From assembly GCF_020382885.2 (NCBI RefSeq), contig NC_058493.1, positions 24,593,999 to 24,657,998 of the forward strand: a DNA stretch of 64,000 nt. Reading direction: 5' to 3'. Under the pieces are notes generated by a model, which was not told where the DNA came from, made no database searches, and saw only the letters and a program-made list of their open reading frames with translations. Made by a program: the position numbers and the translations under genes. Positions within the stretch are counted from its first letter, which is position 1. The number at the start of each line of letters is the position of its first letter. This document shows positions 13,801-25,372 of the stretch, one piece after another. This DNA comes from Scatophagus argus. Taxonomy: Eukaryota; Chordata; Actinopteri; Scatophagidae.

Positions 13801-14204
13801 GTCGGCGTAAATAACAATTTAATGCTTTGCTTTCATTTGGTGTCACAGCTGCATTCCAAAGCGGTTTCACAGCTGCCATTTTCCATCAGCTCTTTGTTGT
13901 TGATGTATTTATCAAGAGGGAATTTTCACAGGAGGTATATTTTTAATAGATGACTGTGAGCAAAATGGAGGAAGTTACTGCTTCACAAAGACCAGAGAAA
14001 TGTTTTTCATCGCCCCCAGCCATACCGACCTTAACCAGCACAACAGCTGTTTATCTCCAAGCTAAAATGGATTTTTTTAAATAGCATTTTGGGCCACTAG
14101 GGAGCAGGAGAACTTCAAGACAAACTGACAGACTCGGTATCACTGTGTAAATTTGTTTTGTCAGTATATTGGGTGGGTCTTGAGTTAACTCACCCAGAGT
14201 CAGG
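10802..14204. other. Gene-free spacer
   Basis: Mostly AT-rich with short poly-T and TTTA tracts (for example 12194-12212). A block near 13030-13420 is less AT-rich and more complex than its surroundings but has no convincing reading frame. No gene or RNA is supported. Confidence 0.65.
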
Positions 14205-14300
14205 CCAGAGGACTGATACCGCTTTCATGTCTGAGCTTTAAATATGAACCTAGAGCCGACAGGTGATTATAACAAGAACCGTAAACCAGCCATGTTAACA
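14205..14300 (+). repeat. Probable degenerate copy of a teleost interspersed repeat
   Basis: The segment reads like an eroded form of the repeat seen more clearly at 46670-46868. It contains a GATACCGCTTTCATGTCTGAG stretch followed by TTAAATATGAACCTAGAGCC and a C(A)GGTGATTA block, matching the order of words in that family. The copy is short and quite diverged. Confidence 0.45.
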
Positions 14301-16375
14301 GGGAAGTAAAAGACTATCGTCTATGAGACCGGTTTATCGAGAGACCCCCAGCCAGCTCACAGGGTTACTTGCTAGCTCACTGCAAAAATGTGGGAGCAAA
14401 TTTTCAATCTGGCAGCGATTTTAGTGAAATTATTCAAAAGTACACTGTTCTTCCCACAACAAGGGAGAGAACTTGCTGTTATACCAAAGAGGCATCGAGT
14501 ACAAGTCAACCGGCAAGTACATTATTGTGTTTTATCCATTGACCCTGTCCAAACGAATTTCCAATATGCTAGCTAAGGTTAGCCAACGTTAGCCTGCGAG
14601 TTACATGATGATCTGTCTCAGATGCTAACCAGACATTTTATATTGTCTGTGAGTGAACAAAGTTAGGGCCACTCTTACTCAAAACAGCTGCTGAATTACA
14701 TTCATTACAATCATTCTGACTGAAAACTTCACATGAACTTGTTGGGTTGTTCTCCTTCTGAATCGACTTCTCACTCAAACTATGGCTGAATTACTCCTCT
14801 AATATCACTGCCATTGGACAGCATAGCAAAGCAGAGAAGAAGTCTGCTATGCGTGTTTGTTGTTACAACACGACAAAATGTCTGCTTTTAATGCACAGTT
14901 AAAAGCTTTCCCTCGTTTTTAGCTTCAGACTCAACAGAAATCATAATGAGCCAATCCTCAGTCAGGTGAAGAACTGGGAGTCATAACCTGTGCACAGCAG
15001 CTGGAACAAACCATTTCCCTGTTACCTCCTGGTCCAGATGTACAGCACCGACTGTCTGTGGTTCTGAGAGACTCACTATGAGAAACAGTTCGAATGAGGT
15101 TCCTTACTAACACTAATTATGTAAACCATTGAGTGTGAGCAGGCTGTGCTTGCGTTTCGTACATCAGCATCAATCATTTGTACAGAACAAAAGGTCTCAG
15201 CTACATCACAACTTAAAGGCCTGAAATATATTGTATCTGTTGTTTGCCTTCTGAATATTTGTCAAACGCGGTAACCCTTGTTCACTGCCTTCACCAGGGC
15301 TGTTATGTTTTCTCCAATGACAACAAACTCAGTGCCAGCAGTGACTGTGTTTATTGTTTCATACAAAGCAGAAAACAAAACTATGAGCCAAAAAATGTTC
15401 AGATTTCCCAGATTGGGGCATTAATGTGAGATCACGGGTTAATTGTTTGCAACTGAGATATAAAAGCTTTCCCTGGCAGCATGTCAGCCTCTCTGTCTTT
15501 CTCACACACTTTTTTTTATTTTTTTGAAGAAGAAATGATAGGATGATTTTATTCTTGATCTTATAACTGGTTGAAGCAGCATTGAATCAAAGTATTTCCC
15601 ATTACTCTGAAAACTCCCACACTGAGCATTCCTAACAAGAGGAAATTCTGAAGAAACAGCCCATTGGGAGCATTTAAATAGTCATTTTCTCATGAAGTGA
15701 GACTAGCAGAAAAAAGTAACTCCACTGAGATTATCCTCAACATGGGAAAAACATGCAACCCCCTCTTTCTGAATAGCATTCTCAATGCACGGAGCCATGA
15801 AAAATCAAAAATGAAGCCATTATTTAACTTTAACTAACTACGACTAAACTGAATGAACAAAACAAACCGGCTGATTTCTTCACACATCAGAGATGGTGTA
15901 TATGAAAGTAACTTCAGACTTGAGGAAAAATAAACACTGTCATAACATCCTCCCTCAGCAATAAGGTCCTCACTTCCTGTTTGTGTATGGAATATAGGAC
16001 ACCGAGAGTTATGCTATTTAAACCAAAGGGCAGCAGATTCCCAGCTAGCAGCGGCTGCTGGGATCTAAAAGTCTGCTGCCAGCATCCCAAGAGGACGTAA
16101 AGTGGGTGGGAAAAGCAGGAAAACAAGGAAAACAAGATAATTGTGCAAAAAAGAATAGAAAAGGAGGATAACTGGGGGGTGTTGGTGGTGGCTCTATGAT
16201 AGCAACTCATTACAGCTTCATTATTTAAACTTAAAGAAGTTTTGGTAAAAGAAGTTTCTGCTCCGGGTAAAATGATGCTCCTACAAAGAAACGAAACCAA
16301 AACTTGTGCTTACTGAATGGCAGCCTGCGCTGTAGCTGCTGCACAGGAATACTGGATGCTGTTTTATTCCGGTAG
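14301..16375. other. Gene-free spacer
   Basis: No coding exon, RNA gene or clear repeat could be supported. The open frames are short and compositionally ordinary. Confidence 0.6.
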
Positions 16376-16476
16376 CTCAGCTGACTGTTTTGTGTACATG
16401 TGAAACTGCTCTAAACGCCCTTTAATTGCCCCCTGGGGATAAATAAAGTTTTCTGAGTTGAACTGAATTGAATCTG
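16376..16476 (+). repeat. 3' tail of a non-LTR (LINE/SINE-type) element
   Basis: The segment ends with TTAATTGCCCCCTGGGGATA, an AATAAAGTTTTCTGAGTTG stretch and a GAACTGAATTGAATC tail. A CCCCTGGGGATnAATAAAGT terminus followed by a short tandem tail is typical of 5'-truncated retroelement insertions in fish. Only the 3' end is evident. Confidence 0.6.
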
Positions 16477-19400
16477 TGTGCTTTAGACGTGTTGGTAGGC
16501 ATATTTTTTTTTCAGTTTCATCTTACTTTCAGGCATATTTAAAAAAAAAATTAAATCTTTAGAAACAGCAAAAAAGAACTAAAAAAACTAGACAGTTCTG
16601 ACTAAAGCTGAGCAAATCTCTCAGATTTGTTTCTAAATGGCTTTTGTTCAAGTAGCAAAAACAACAACAACATTTTTCATAAATTTCTCACAGTGTTATC
16701 CTGTAATGTCATTCCATAAAAATCCTTGCATGTGCACCTGTAACCGAGATCTGCCAGCAGAAACTAAAGATCCCTCGTGTTGTTGCCTGACTCTTACTGT
16801 AAACACGTTGCCTTGAGATATTCTGCTAAACAGCAAACGGATAAACAAACGGGACCCAAACCAAACCTCCCTGGTGGAGATAAGTGAATGGTAGAAATCA
16901 TGTGAAAAGCAAACCTCAGTGCTGAAACCTGCAGACTGAGGAAAGACGTGTTTAACTGAACCACTTTGTGCCTTCCTCAGTGCTGTAAATAAAGCAGATG
17001 CACTTGATAAAACAGAAATCTCTCCAGAGAACAAACAGAAAAGATAGAGAACGTAGGAGGACAACCTGGCTGATTTCTCTTGCAGGACACTTTGATGTGA
17101 GCCCTCTGTGTTACTGTGTTTGCATGTAGATATCATAGGCCAAATCCATGCTGAGGACAGTGTGTAGCAGCCTGTAGATATTCAACCAGCGAGGGGATTT
17201 CAAAGACAGGAAGGCCTTTTGATAACCATCAGACCCAACCAGTGGCTGTAACGCCCTCGGCCTGTAGGCACTTTCTGTGGCACAGAGCACACGATCTTCT
17301 CCTGCAAAATTTAACTGCTGTTTGGACACTTTTTGCTCAGCTGTGAGACTCGGTCATGTTCTGTGTTTTGGGCAGCGTTTCTGGAATGTAAACTACCCAC
17401 AACCCACTCATAAACACAGAGGATTTCATAACAGCCGTGTGATGGTGTGAAGCCTAATGAAGTCCAGTGAAAAGCTCAGTTTTCGTGTGTGAAATTCCTC
17501 ATCGTCACGTGATTAATAAAACTAAGTGGATTTTACATGGTTTGGATTTAGTCAGTGTTGCTGCTGGGTGTTATGTCTCACAGGGAGTTCCTTCATTCAT
17601 CAGATTAACAGTGTGTGTTTGTGTTTGTGTTCTTATCACTTTAGGGCAGATGTGTGTTTGTTATGTTTATATGAAGATGATGTGTGTCATATTATAGACC
17701 GAAGCCCCCGGACTGAACTTGGCCATCTTTACTCAGCATACTTTTCCTTCCTGTTGTTCATGTGTGTGTTTTTTGGATAAATTCACACCACATGTTTTGC
17801 ATATTTCTCCAGACACCTCACAGTGATTAAAACCAAACAAACAAAGCTACATTTCCTGCAACTGTCTGCGGACATTAAAGACAGCCTGTTTGAAGGAGAA
17901 TGAAAGATCAACAAAACAGTGAATTGTTAATTATAGATTGTTGGGAAAAAAATGAAAATGGTCCAGGACTTAGAATACCGACACAATCATTCTGCATTTT
18001 TTTTTTCTTTCCACGGACTTAAGTAGACTGGCTGTAAGGGGCTTTCAGGGCACTGCGACGACAGCCCAACACCACCGCTGCCAGCTGAGAGCTGCAGTGA
18101 GCTATTTTCATGGTGTGAGGGATGAGGCAACAGTGCAGAGAGTATCAGAGTATAATATTATCATGGTGGACTTTGACATGTGATGTTACGCCATACAAAT
18201 GGGACAAACGTGATAAACAGGGGATGGCTTGCTGAGTCGCTTAACACACTGTCTGTGAAGTTGAAATAAGATTAATAATATGATTCTTGTAAAATGAATG
18301 TATCACCAACACCACATTTCAAATGTTAGATGAAAACACAGAAAATCAGATGCACATTTTGCCCTCTGCTGTGTCACTTTACAAGATTTCTGCTCCATCT
18401 AATATTGTTTAAAACTTAAAAATCCGCTCATGTTGACTGACCTCCAGATAAAATGGTCCATTGACTGATGTTTTCCTTTGCAGCGATGCTAACAGGGTGG
18501 CTCTAAGGATGGCAGTCAGCCTGTCGGCCGGTCAGTTGCTCCAACACTTTCTTCCAGACTGACTGAAGTATCTGGTACAGATGTTAATCTAAGCTTTGTC
18601 CAATAATTAGTTGCATGAGCAAATACCTGAAAAAAAAAGAAAATAATAATAATAATGACATTCCCCTCAGCCTCAGCTGTACTTTTTATTTAGTGTTAAC
18701 TGGGAAACGTGAGCACTCTTCCAAGCAAACTAAGACTACCTGCTAAACATTGACATAGTGAACATGATAACACGCTGGTGTTAGCATTTACTGCAAAGTT
18801 CAAGTGCTTATAGTACAAGCACCACACATACAAAATAAACAAATTAGCATTTTGATAACTTTTTTTGCAATAAATTAGCGATAAATAGATAACACTAAAC
18901 TGGACTTTTGTCACAATGTCTCATCTAAGGCCGTGTAACGACACCACATCTTCTCCGACGTGGCGTTTAGCACACGTTGTGTGTCTCTCTTACGAGTAAC
19001 ATTAACCATGTCCCGTGGTCTTCCGCGCAGTACGACCTTTGTAAGTGTTGGTATGTAAATCTCACAGAACATCAATCACTGGACTCCAATCCAAACACAT
19101 GTTAAATGCACGCTGTTCCCTCTCTGCTCCACAGATCTGAGGCATGGCTCTCGTCTAATGGATAATAACAAGGCAGTTAATAGCAGCAGGACATAGTTCA
19201 GTCCCACTCAGAGACACTAAATCAATCAGTTCCAAATAAACATCAGGCTTTTACCGCACTTGCTCATCCTGAAACCTGAGTTTGGACTGTGACTCTTCTA
19301 ATTTATGACACTAGTGAGAAACAGATGAAGACATTTTCTACCTGGATGTAACAGTTTTGTTAGCATGCTGGGAAAGTAACACGTCTTCACTCTTCCTCAT

Positions 19401-19480
19401 ATTTCTGTTGCTTATCATTCCTTATCTGTCTGAGCTGTAAAATCTAAATATTTTTTCCAGCATTAAGAGGAGCTATTTTA
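16477..19480. other. Gene-free spacer
   Basis: Contains scattered poly-A and poly-T tracts. The longest open frame, on the minus strand at 16696-17136, has no recognisable domain and no codon pattern that sets it apart. Nothing is supported here. Confidence 0.6.
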
Positions 19481-19617
19481 GGAATTATTCGTGCCTTTAT
19501 TGATAGAAGCAGCTGAAGAACAACAGGAAATGGGGGAAAGAGAGCAGCACGTCAAAGGGCGGCCCCTGTGAACTTGGCCTTAGTACACGATGTGAACTGT
19601 ACCAGGTGAGCTACCAA
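19481..19617 (+). repeat. Degenerate teleost repeat with a tRNA-like terminal block
   Basis: The order TTTATTGATAGAAGCAGCTG, ACAGGAAATGGGGGAAAGAG, a CAGCACGTCAAAGGGC block and a terminal TACCAGGTGAGCTACC is that of a repeat I recognise as very abundant in fish genomes. In better copies, the terminal part resembles a tRNA B-box region. This copy is diverged and not a functional tRNA. Recognition is from memory. Confidence 0.6.
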
Positions 19618-19884
19618 CGTTTTTCTCTTTTTATACACAAAGAAAAAATCCCCTCCCCACCCTTCAGGCCTCCCTCCTAAGCCAGTCCCCCGAAACACAT
19701 GAACGTGCACTGGCTGACTACTCTGGCTACCAGGAGCTCCAGCTGGAAGACGTGTGTGGACGGCAAGTTGGCTTCGTTCCACAGGCCCCCCTTTGCTTTT
19801 ACTCTTTTTAGGATAATGCTGGTCTGTCAAGCTAGCATGTCTGGGAACTTTTAGCTGCACTTTGCCATTCTTGTGCAACTACAA

Positions 19885-19930
19885 ACTCAGTGCAGGTAGG
19901 CAGGTATGTAGGTACACAGGCAGGTAGGCC
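19885..19930. repeat. Imperfect CAGGTAGG-type tandem repeat
   Basis: Several near-copies of GCAGGTAG / GTAGGTAC follow one another directly before the hairpin at 19926-19973. Confidence 0.6.
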
Positions 19931-19973
19931 ATCCATTCATTTCATCGGCGCCAATGAAATGAATGGATGGCCT
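19926..19973. repeat. Perfect 20-bp inverted repeat with 8-nt loop
   Basis: The left arm is 19926-19945, beginning AGGCCATCC, and the right arm is 19954-19973, ending GGATGGCCT. They are exact reverse complements with no mismatch and are separated by the 8-nt loop CGGCGCCA. The pairing stops one base beyond each arm. No transposase-like frame or second copy was noticed. Confidence 0.95.
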
Positions 19974-22900
19974 TATTACAAGCCTGTTTTTGATTTATTT
20001 GTTGCTGTTGGGATATTAAGAGATTTTTGACAAATATAACAAAAAAATGCAAATAAAACTAAAAATTGTTGAGCTGATAATCTCGCAAGACAACCTCAAG
20101 TCAGCAGGCAGGCGCACTTTCTATATCAACCATGTCTCCTAAGAATTAGATTTACACACTTCTAAAGTGCAATAGAGCTCCTCCTGAACAGCCTCAAGGA
20201 TTTCTGTGTAATGAGGGAAACAACATATTTGCCAAATTACAAAATTATTACCCAGGACAAATCTACAAAATGATCACATTGCAGTTCATTTGTTTTGCCA
20301 ACAATGTTGTAACAAAGCATAATTAATTTTTTATGATATTTAGGCATTCACAGCTTTTGTTTAAGGCTAGCAAAAGATCATAGTTAGGTTTAATGCTGAA
20401 AATGAAAAATTATAATTTAGTTTAATTGTGAAAACTGACTGGAGCCATGAAACATGACATGTTGAGACTACTTAATTAACCAGCCCCTCCAAATTCCTCC
20501 CAGTGAGTTGCATGCACGACAAAAATGCAGCACATCCTACACTTAAAACAACATCCCAACTGAAAACTAATCCAGGCAGCAACTCAGGCAAAGTGACCAA
20601 CTGCCCCCAGGGTGCAGGTCGTCAGGGCATCTTGTCCTCTGGAGAACCAAATTTTTCCTTTTCTTTTATCCTTTATTTTTTAAAATTCTGCATAAACCCA
20701 AAAATGTGTTAAATGGCTTTACTTATTTTGTTAGTATATTGTACTTACATGGTACATTTTACTAAATAAATCTGAGCTTAATAAAGTTGCCACAAACTAA
20801 TTACCAGTTGTTAAAGTACAGATAGTGGGAGTGACTGCAGTGTATAGTTACACACTCATGTACTAATGGTACATGGTTAGCTATTGTTGAACTTTTTTGT
20901 TACTTGAAGTAAATGATATCATCTGTATGAAGTGTGAGATATTTTTAGGCACAGCTTCAGTGTGTGCAGTACTTTAACAGTTTACGCCAGCGGCAGCAGA
21001 GGCTGATTTACTGGAGCTATCACACTCAGACATCTGAGAAGAGAATCGAACATCAGTAGTTCACTAAAGATTCTGCATTCGACTGTAGGCGGTTAAAACA
21101 ATTCTGTTAACTCACTGCATTTACTGTTTGTTTTTGTCAGACAAACTACAGAATACATCTGAACTCTGAGTATCTTTGATGTTTGTTCAGGTCTTCCCTC
21201 CTCTTGCACATACAAAACACACTTTGTCTCATTCAGCATGTTTTCACAGGCCGAGGCTGCATCTCGTGAAACTTGTATATTCAATAGGTTTTGCAGTAAC
21301 TAAGACTTCACAAAGCGCTGAGGCCGCTGCTACAGTCAGTATTTCCTAAAGGTAAAATTTGCTTAGCAAATAGCTTTAAATTGTCACTCATTATGAGTGA
21401 AACACACCAACCACTAACTGGAGGGAACAATTCAGGTTGAAATTTAGAGCCGGGAGGCATTCAGCAGAAGTAAGAGTGCAGAAGCAGCGAGCAGAACTAA
21501 TTTCATCAAATATTAAACTTGGTTATGAGAGTCAGCTTAGCAGTGCTGGATTCCAGTGGGATTTCCCTGCAGTCCGGCAGCATGAGGAGAACTGGAGGAT
21601 CATGGGACATTTTGTACAGGAAGCGGACTTAGTAGCCATTTTGAAAAATAATGAATACATCTGATTAATCTGGTCCCTTCCTTTACCACTTTGGTGGAGA
21701 AAGCTTTTGGCTATGAAACAACACACATATTGTCCCTCATGCACAGAGCATCTTGTTCCTCATACATGTGTCAGCTTGCACATGTTGTGTGCTCAGAAAT
21801 GCACAATCATGTATGACCACGTGTCATGTTCGGTTTGTCAGCTATTTTGAGATGTAGTCTCAATCCTGGGGTTAAAATCCGCGTTGGTTTAAATCTTGTT
21901 TAATAAACCTTTTTTTTTCTTTATCTTGTCAACCAAAGCTCCGGACATTTCAGACTAGTTTTAGTTACTGGTAGAAAGTTTTACTTTAATCAAGTTTAAT
22001 CAAGATATGCAAAATTTTCACATCTCAACTTCTTGTTCTGTTTTGAAAGGTTCCAGAAGAAAAGTCCTCATCCTGTGAGGACATGATTCCTTGAGCACTT
22101 ACCATTTATTTAAGCCACTAAATATTAAGAGAAGAAGTGACACACCATCTTACTTCAGCTTACACTATAGGAGAAAAATTGCAATGCCTTAGGTGAATGT
22201 AAACCATGTGCAGATGCACTTACACAGAGCTCATATGGAGTAAGAAGACATGAACTATGAAATATTTTTTTGGCCTATTATGGCACCTATTTTATTTAAT
22301 TTTATTTTTGCTGAATCTCTGCTGTATCAGTTTTAACTTTCTGCAATACTCAGCAGAAGGAAAAAATAAACAGAATATTTAAATACACAAGGCCAATTAA
22401 AAGAATCATGCAGAGGAGCATTAATCCATGAAATCATGGAACAACCAATGACTGTTGTAGTACTGAAATACCAAAGCTAATATAAGAAAAAACAAACTTT
22501 AGATTACTGATTCCATGTTGGGAGCAGATGTGACACGAATAAAGGATAAAACTAACCACTTCACTGGAGAGCCCAGTAAAGCACAATCATCTTTGGAATC
22601 CTGCTTCCTAAATAAAACTCCCTGCAGAAGCAAAGCTGCTGTAACACGTAGACAGTCCTTAGCCTGGTTCTGTAGTTTCAAGAATGCCCAAATGCCTAAA
22701 ATATATGGATATGATGAAAGTTTCAAGCATTTAAACAAAAACAGACTGGCTTTATTGTTGCAAAGAACATCTCAAGTGAAGGTTATCTAAGCAGCAAAGA
22801 GCCCATCTAAATCATTCTGAGAATCCAGCTCACTCCCGAAAAGTGCAGTCTATTACAACCTATTAGTCATCCTCTGCACTCTTTGGCAAAGCGACTGCAT

Positions 22901-23827
22901 GAATTTTATTTGGGAAAGTGAAGGTTTCCGTACTTCAGGTGGACATTTTAGAGTCGTGGCAGGTGCTGTGTTGAAAGGCGGGTGCAGTAATGGGGGAACT
23001 GACGGAAAGAGCATTTTTTGGGGGGGTGGGGAGGTAAACTGAAGTGCATTACCCGTGGGCAGCCAATAGGTTGGCACTATCCCATTGCCCTCCATCGCCT
23101 CCACTCAGCTCCTCTAGCTGAGCTGTACTTAGCACCATTCATAATGTATGGTTGCCACCCCCCATGCCCAGGCCTGTCATGGCTCGTTCCCTTCGACAAC
23201 TCAGCCCAACTCTACTTTTTCCCCGAAGAGGATGCGAATGGTTGCATAATTTAGATGCCTCCTGCTGTTTTCAGGGCTCATCTCTTATCAAAAATGTAAC
23301 AGACTGAGTGTCTGGGGGAGTTTTAGCTAAAGGGGGCTATGGAAGATGTTCCAGTTGAGACAATGGACGGAGGCGTGGACCAAAACTTCTTCAACTTTCT
23401 CCTAAAACTTTTGGTGACGTTGGTGTATACACGAGCCTGGATACAGGATGAAGAACAGAGACACACACTGCATATTTAAAACCAAAAATGTTTGGCTTCA
23501 TTTAAGGAGATTAACAAGAGAATCTCATTTTAATTCACGCCAGCGATGATTACTCCGCTGTGTTTTTGGATTGAAAACTAACCTTTTTCCTTTCTGCTCT
23601 TTTCAGTTGTTTTCTGCTACTGAAGTAAAAGAAAAGTTATTACTTTTACTTTAAACGTTCTCCATAAGATATGTGAAATTATGTGTCTGACTACATGTGT
23701 GTATGGGGAGGATCAAAGTATAACGTATTTAATAAATCAAATTATTGTTTCAGTAGAGTTTCTAAGGGGAAACAAAAGGCCCATTGAGGGTAACTCGTGC
23801 AGCCGGTGTAGCCAGCTGCAGTCGGGC

Positions 23828-23848
23828 AGGTCAAGGTGACTGAGGTCA
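23828..23848 (+). promoter_or_regulatory. Cluster of three nuclear-receptor half-sites (candidate)
   Basis: AGGTCA at 23828-23833 directly abuts AGGTGA at 23834-23839, followed by a 3-bp spacer (CTG) and AGGTCA at 23843-23848. The pair at 23834-23848 is a DR3 arrangement, and TCAAGGTGA resembles an extended monomer site. Function is unproven: short motifs of this kind arise by chance, and the case rests on the spacing of three half-sites. Confidence 0.35.
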
Positions 23849-24340
23849 CAGGGAGAAGAAAGATATTTAAGAGAGAAGGACGAACACCTGCTGAAAATAT
23901 CTGACTTCGCTCTATGAAAGACGTGGGTTACGTTGTATTTGCTGATGTCTCTTTAGGTAACTCAGCATGTGTGAGTGCAACACGCAGCTCAGTTTGGACA
24001 GGTATCTCAAAGGCTTTTCACTTCAGTGTTGACAGCTCCAATGAGCAATCTCTCATGTGGTGAACTGCTGAAATCTTGCATTTAAAAATTCTATGTGATC
24101 ATAAAGTGCAGCTCAGGCGCTAAGCCTCACTTAATTTCCCTCTTACTAAAGAAATAACTCAAAAAAGCAACCCATTATGCATATTTTCTACATTCTCACA
24201 GGCTGCTCCTTAATCTGATTTGACTCACAGTAATACTGTCCATAACTCTTGGGAAGAAAGAGGAGAAAGTATTTATCCTTTCAAACTTAAAAACTTGCTG
24301 GATGAAACACATGTAGATGTGGGTTGACTGCAAAACTCAG

Positions 24341-24359
24341 TGTGTGTGTGTGTGTGTGT
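24341..24359. repeat. TG microsatellite
   Basis: About nine uninterrupted TG units. Confidence 0.95.
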
Positions 24360-25019
24360 AGCATGTGAAACGTTGGCCAGAGAAACTTTTCTTCGTTGCA
24401 CAACGAGAGAGAAACCACAGAGAACAATACAGAAAGGAGAAAGTTATACGTGAAACTCAGCTGTGAAGTTAAAATAAATGTGAAAACATAAAAATCCACT
24501 TTCACGTGAAATAATTCTGGTTGTTTGTTTGTTAAATCAGACAAAATGCTAATGTCATGCATATGTGACTGGCTTATATTAAGGCCTGTGATGTGCAGCA
24601 AAGGGCTCAGTCAACTCTACAAACTCACTCAGCTCGTGGCCGTCGCAACCAGTGAGAATGAAAAGGGGGGATATTTAACAAATCAGAGCTGACCAAGTAC
24701 CAAACCCCTGATGTCAGTGTAAACAATTCCCTTTTATGATGAAGAAGTACTGAACAGTACAATTTGAAAAACAAGCTTAATGATGCAAGGTAAATAGTGA
24801 AGTCTGGCTGAGGCTCATGGAAGCAAAAATATACAGCATTTAACAATAATGTATTAAAAATACATGAATATAAGAAAGGCAAGTTCCAAATGGACATTAT
24901 GTACAGTAAGTTATAGAAATTCAGATGAACTGCAAATTATAAATGTAGTATATGAAAATTAGATGGCAATAAGCAGTAACACATACTGTACACTTACTGC
25001 AATTATATTATGCATATAT

Positions 25020-25372
25020 TTCCACTTTATTCTACTTTATACTCTTATCTACTGCATTTTGGAAGCAAATATTGTGCTTTTTACAGTATTTCATTTGTTC
25101 TTATTAAAATGACTGCTGCTGCGCAGATTCACATTATACAATAGTACAATAATATAATAGATCATTACCCATTATTATAGATGCTCCACCTTTACCAGCT
25201 GCAACATTAGAGTGATGCTCAGACATTAAAGTCAAGTATACAGTATTTTCATGTTTATGTTATTGTACTTGTAGAATAGATTTTGGATTCAAGACTTTTA
25301 CTTGTCACAGGGTATTTTTACACTGCGGTATTGCTACTTTTACTTACTTTGAAAGATCTAAATACTTGTTTG
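25020..25372 (+). repeat. Teleost interspersed repeat of the 'CTTTACCAGCTGCAACATT' type
   Basis: The block contains CTGCATTTTGGAAGCAAATA, then GCTCCACCTTTACCAGCTGC with AACATTAGAGTGATGCT, then GACTTTTACTTGTCACAGGG, TTTTTACACTGCGGTATTGC and finally GATCTAAATACTT. The same words occur in this order in a repeat that I recognise as widespread in ray-finned fish. The copy is diverged. Recognition is from memory and not from a search. Confidence 0.65.

Larger units (their letters stand above)
19974..25019. other. Gene-free spacer with a nuclear-receptor half-site cluster
   Basis: No coding exon is supported. Notable items are the three AGGTCA-like half-sites at 23828-23848, a TG microsatellite at 24341-24359 and a less AT-rich block at about 22900-23270. 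The rest is AT-rich sequence without recognisable content. Confidence 0.6.

Noticed and set aside
16696-17136. 146-codon minus-strand frame
   Set aside because: Isolated in the gene-free spacer, with no family resemblance and no flanking splice or promoter structure.
19593-19617. tRNA-like B-box words
   Set aside because: They belong to a degenerate repeat; no cloverleaf can be drawn, so it is not a tRNA gene.
19552-19878. 108-codon minus-strand frame
   Set aside because: Overlaps a recognised interspersed repeat and has repeat-derived composition.
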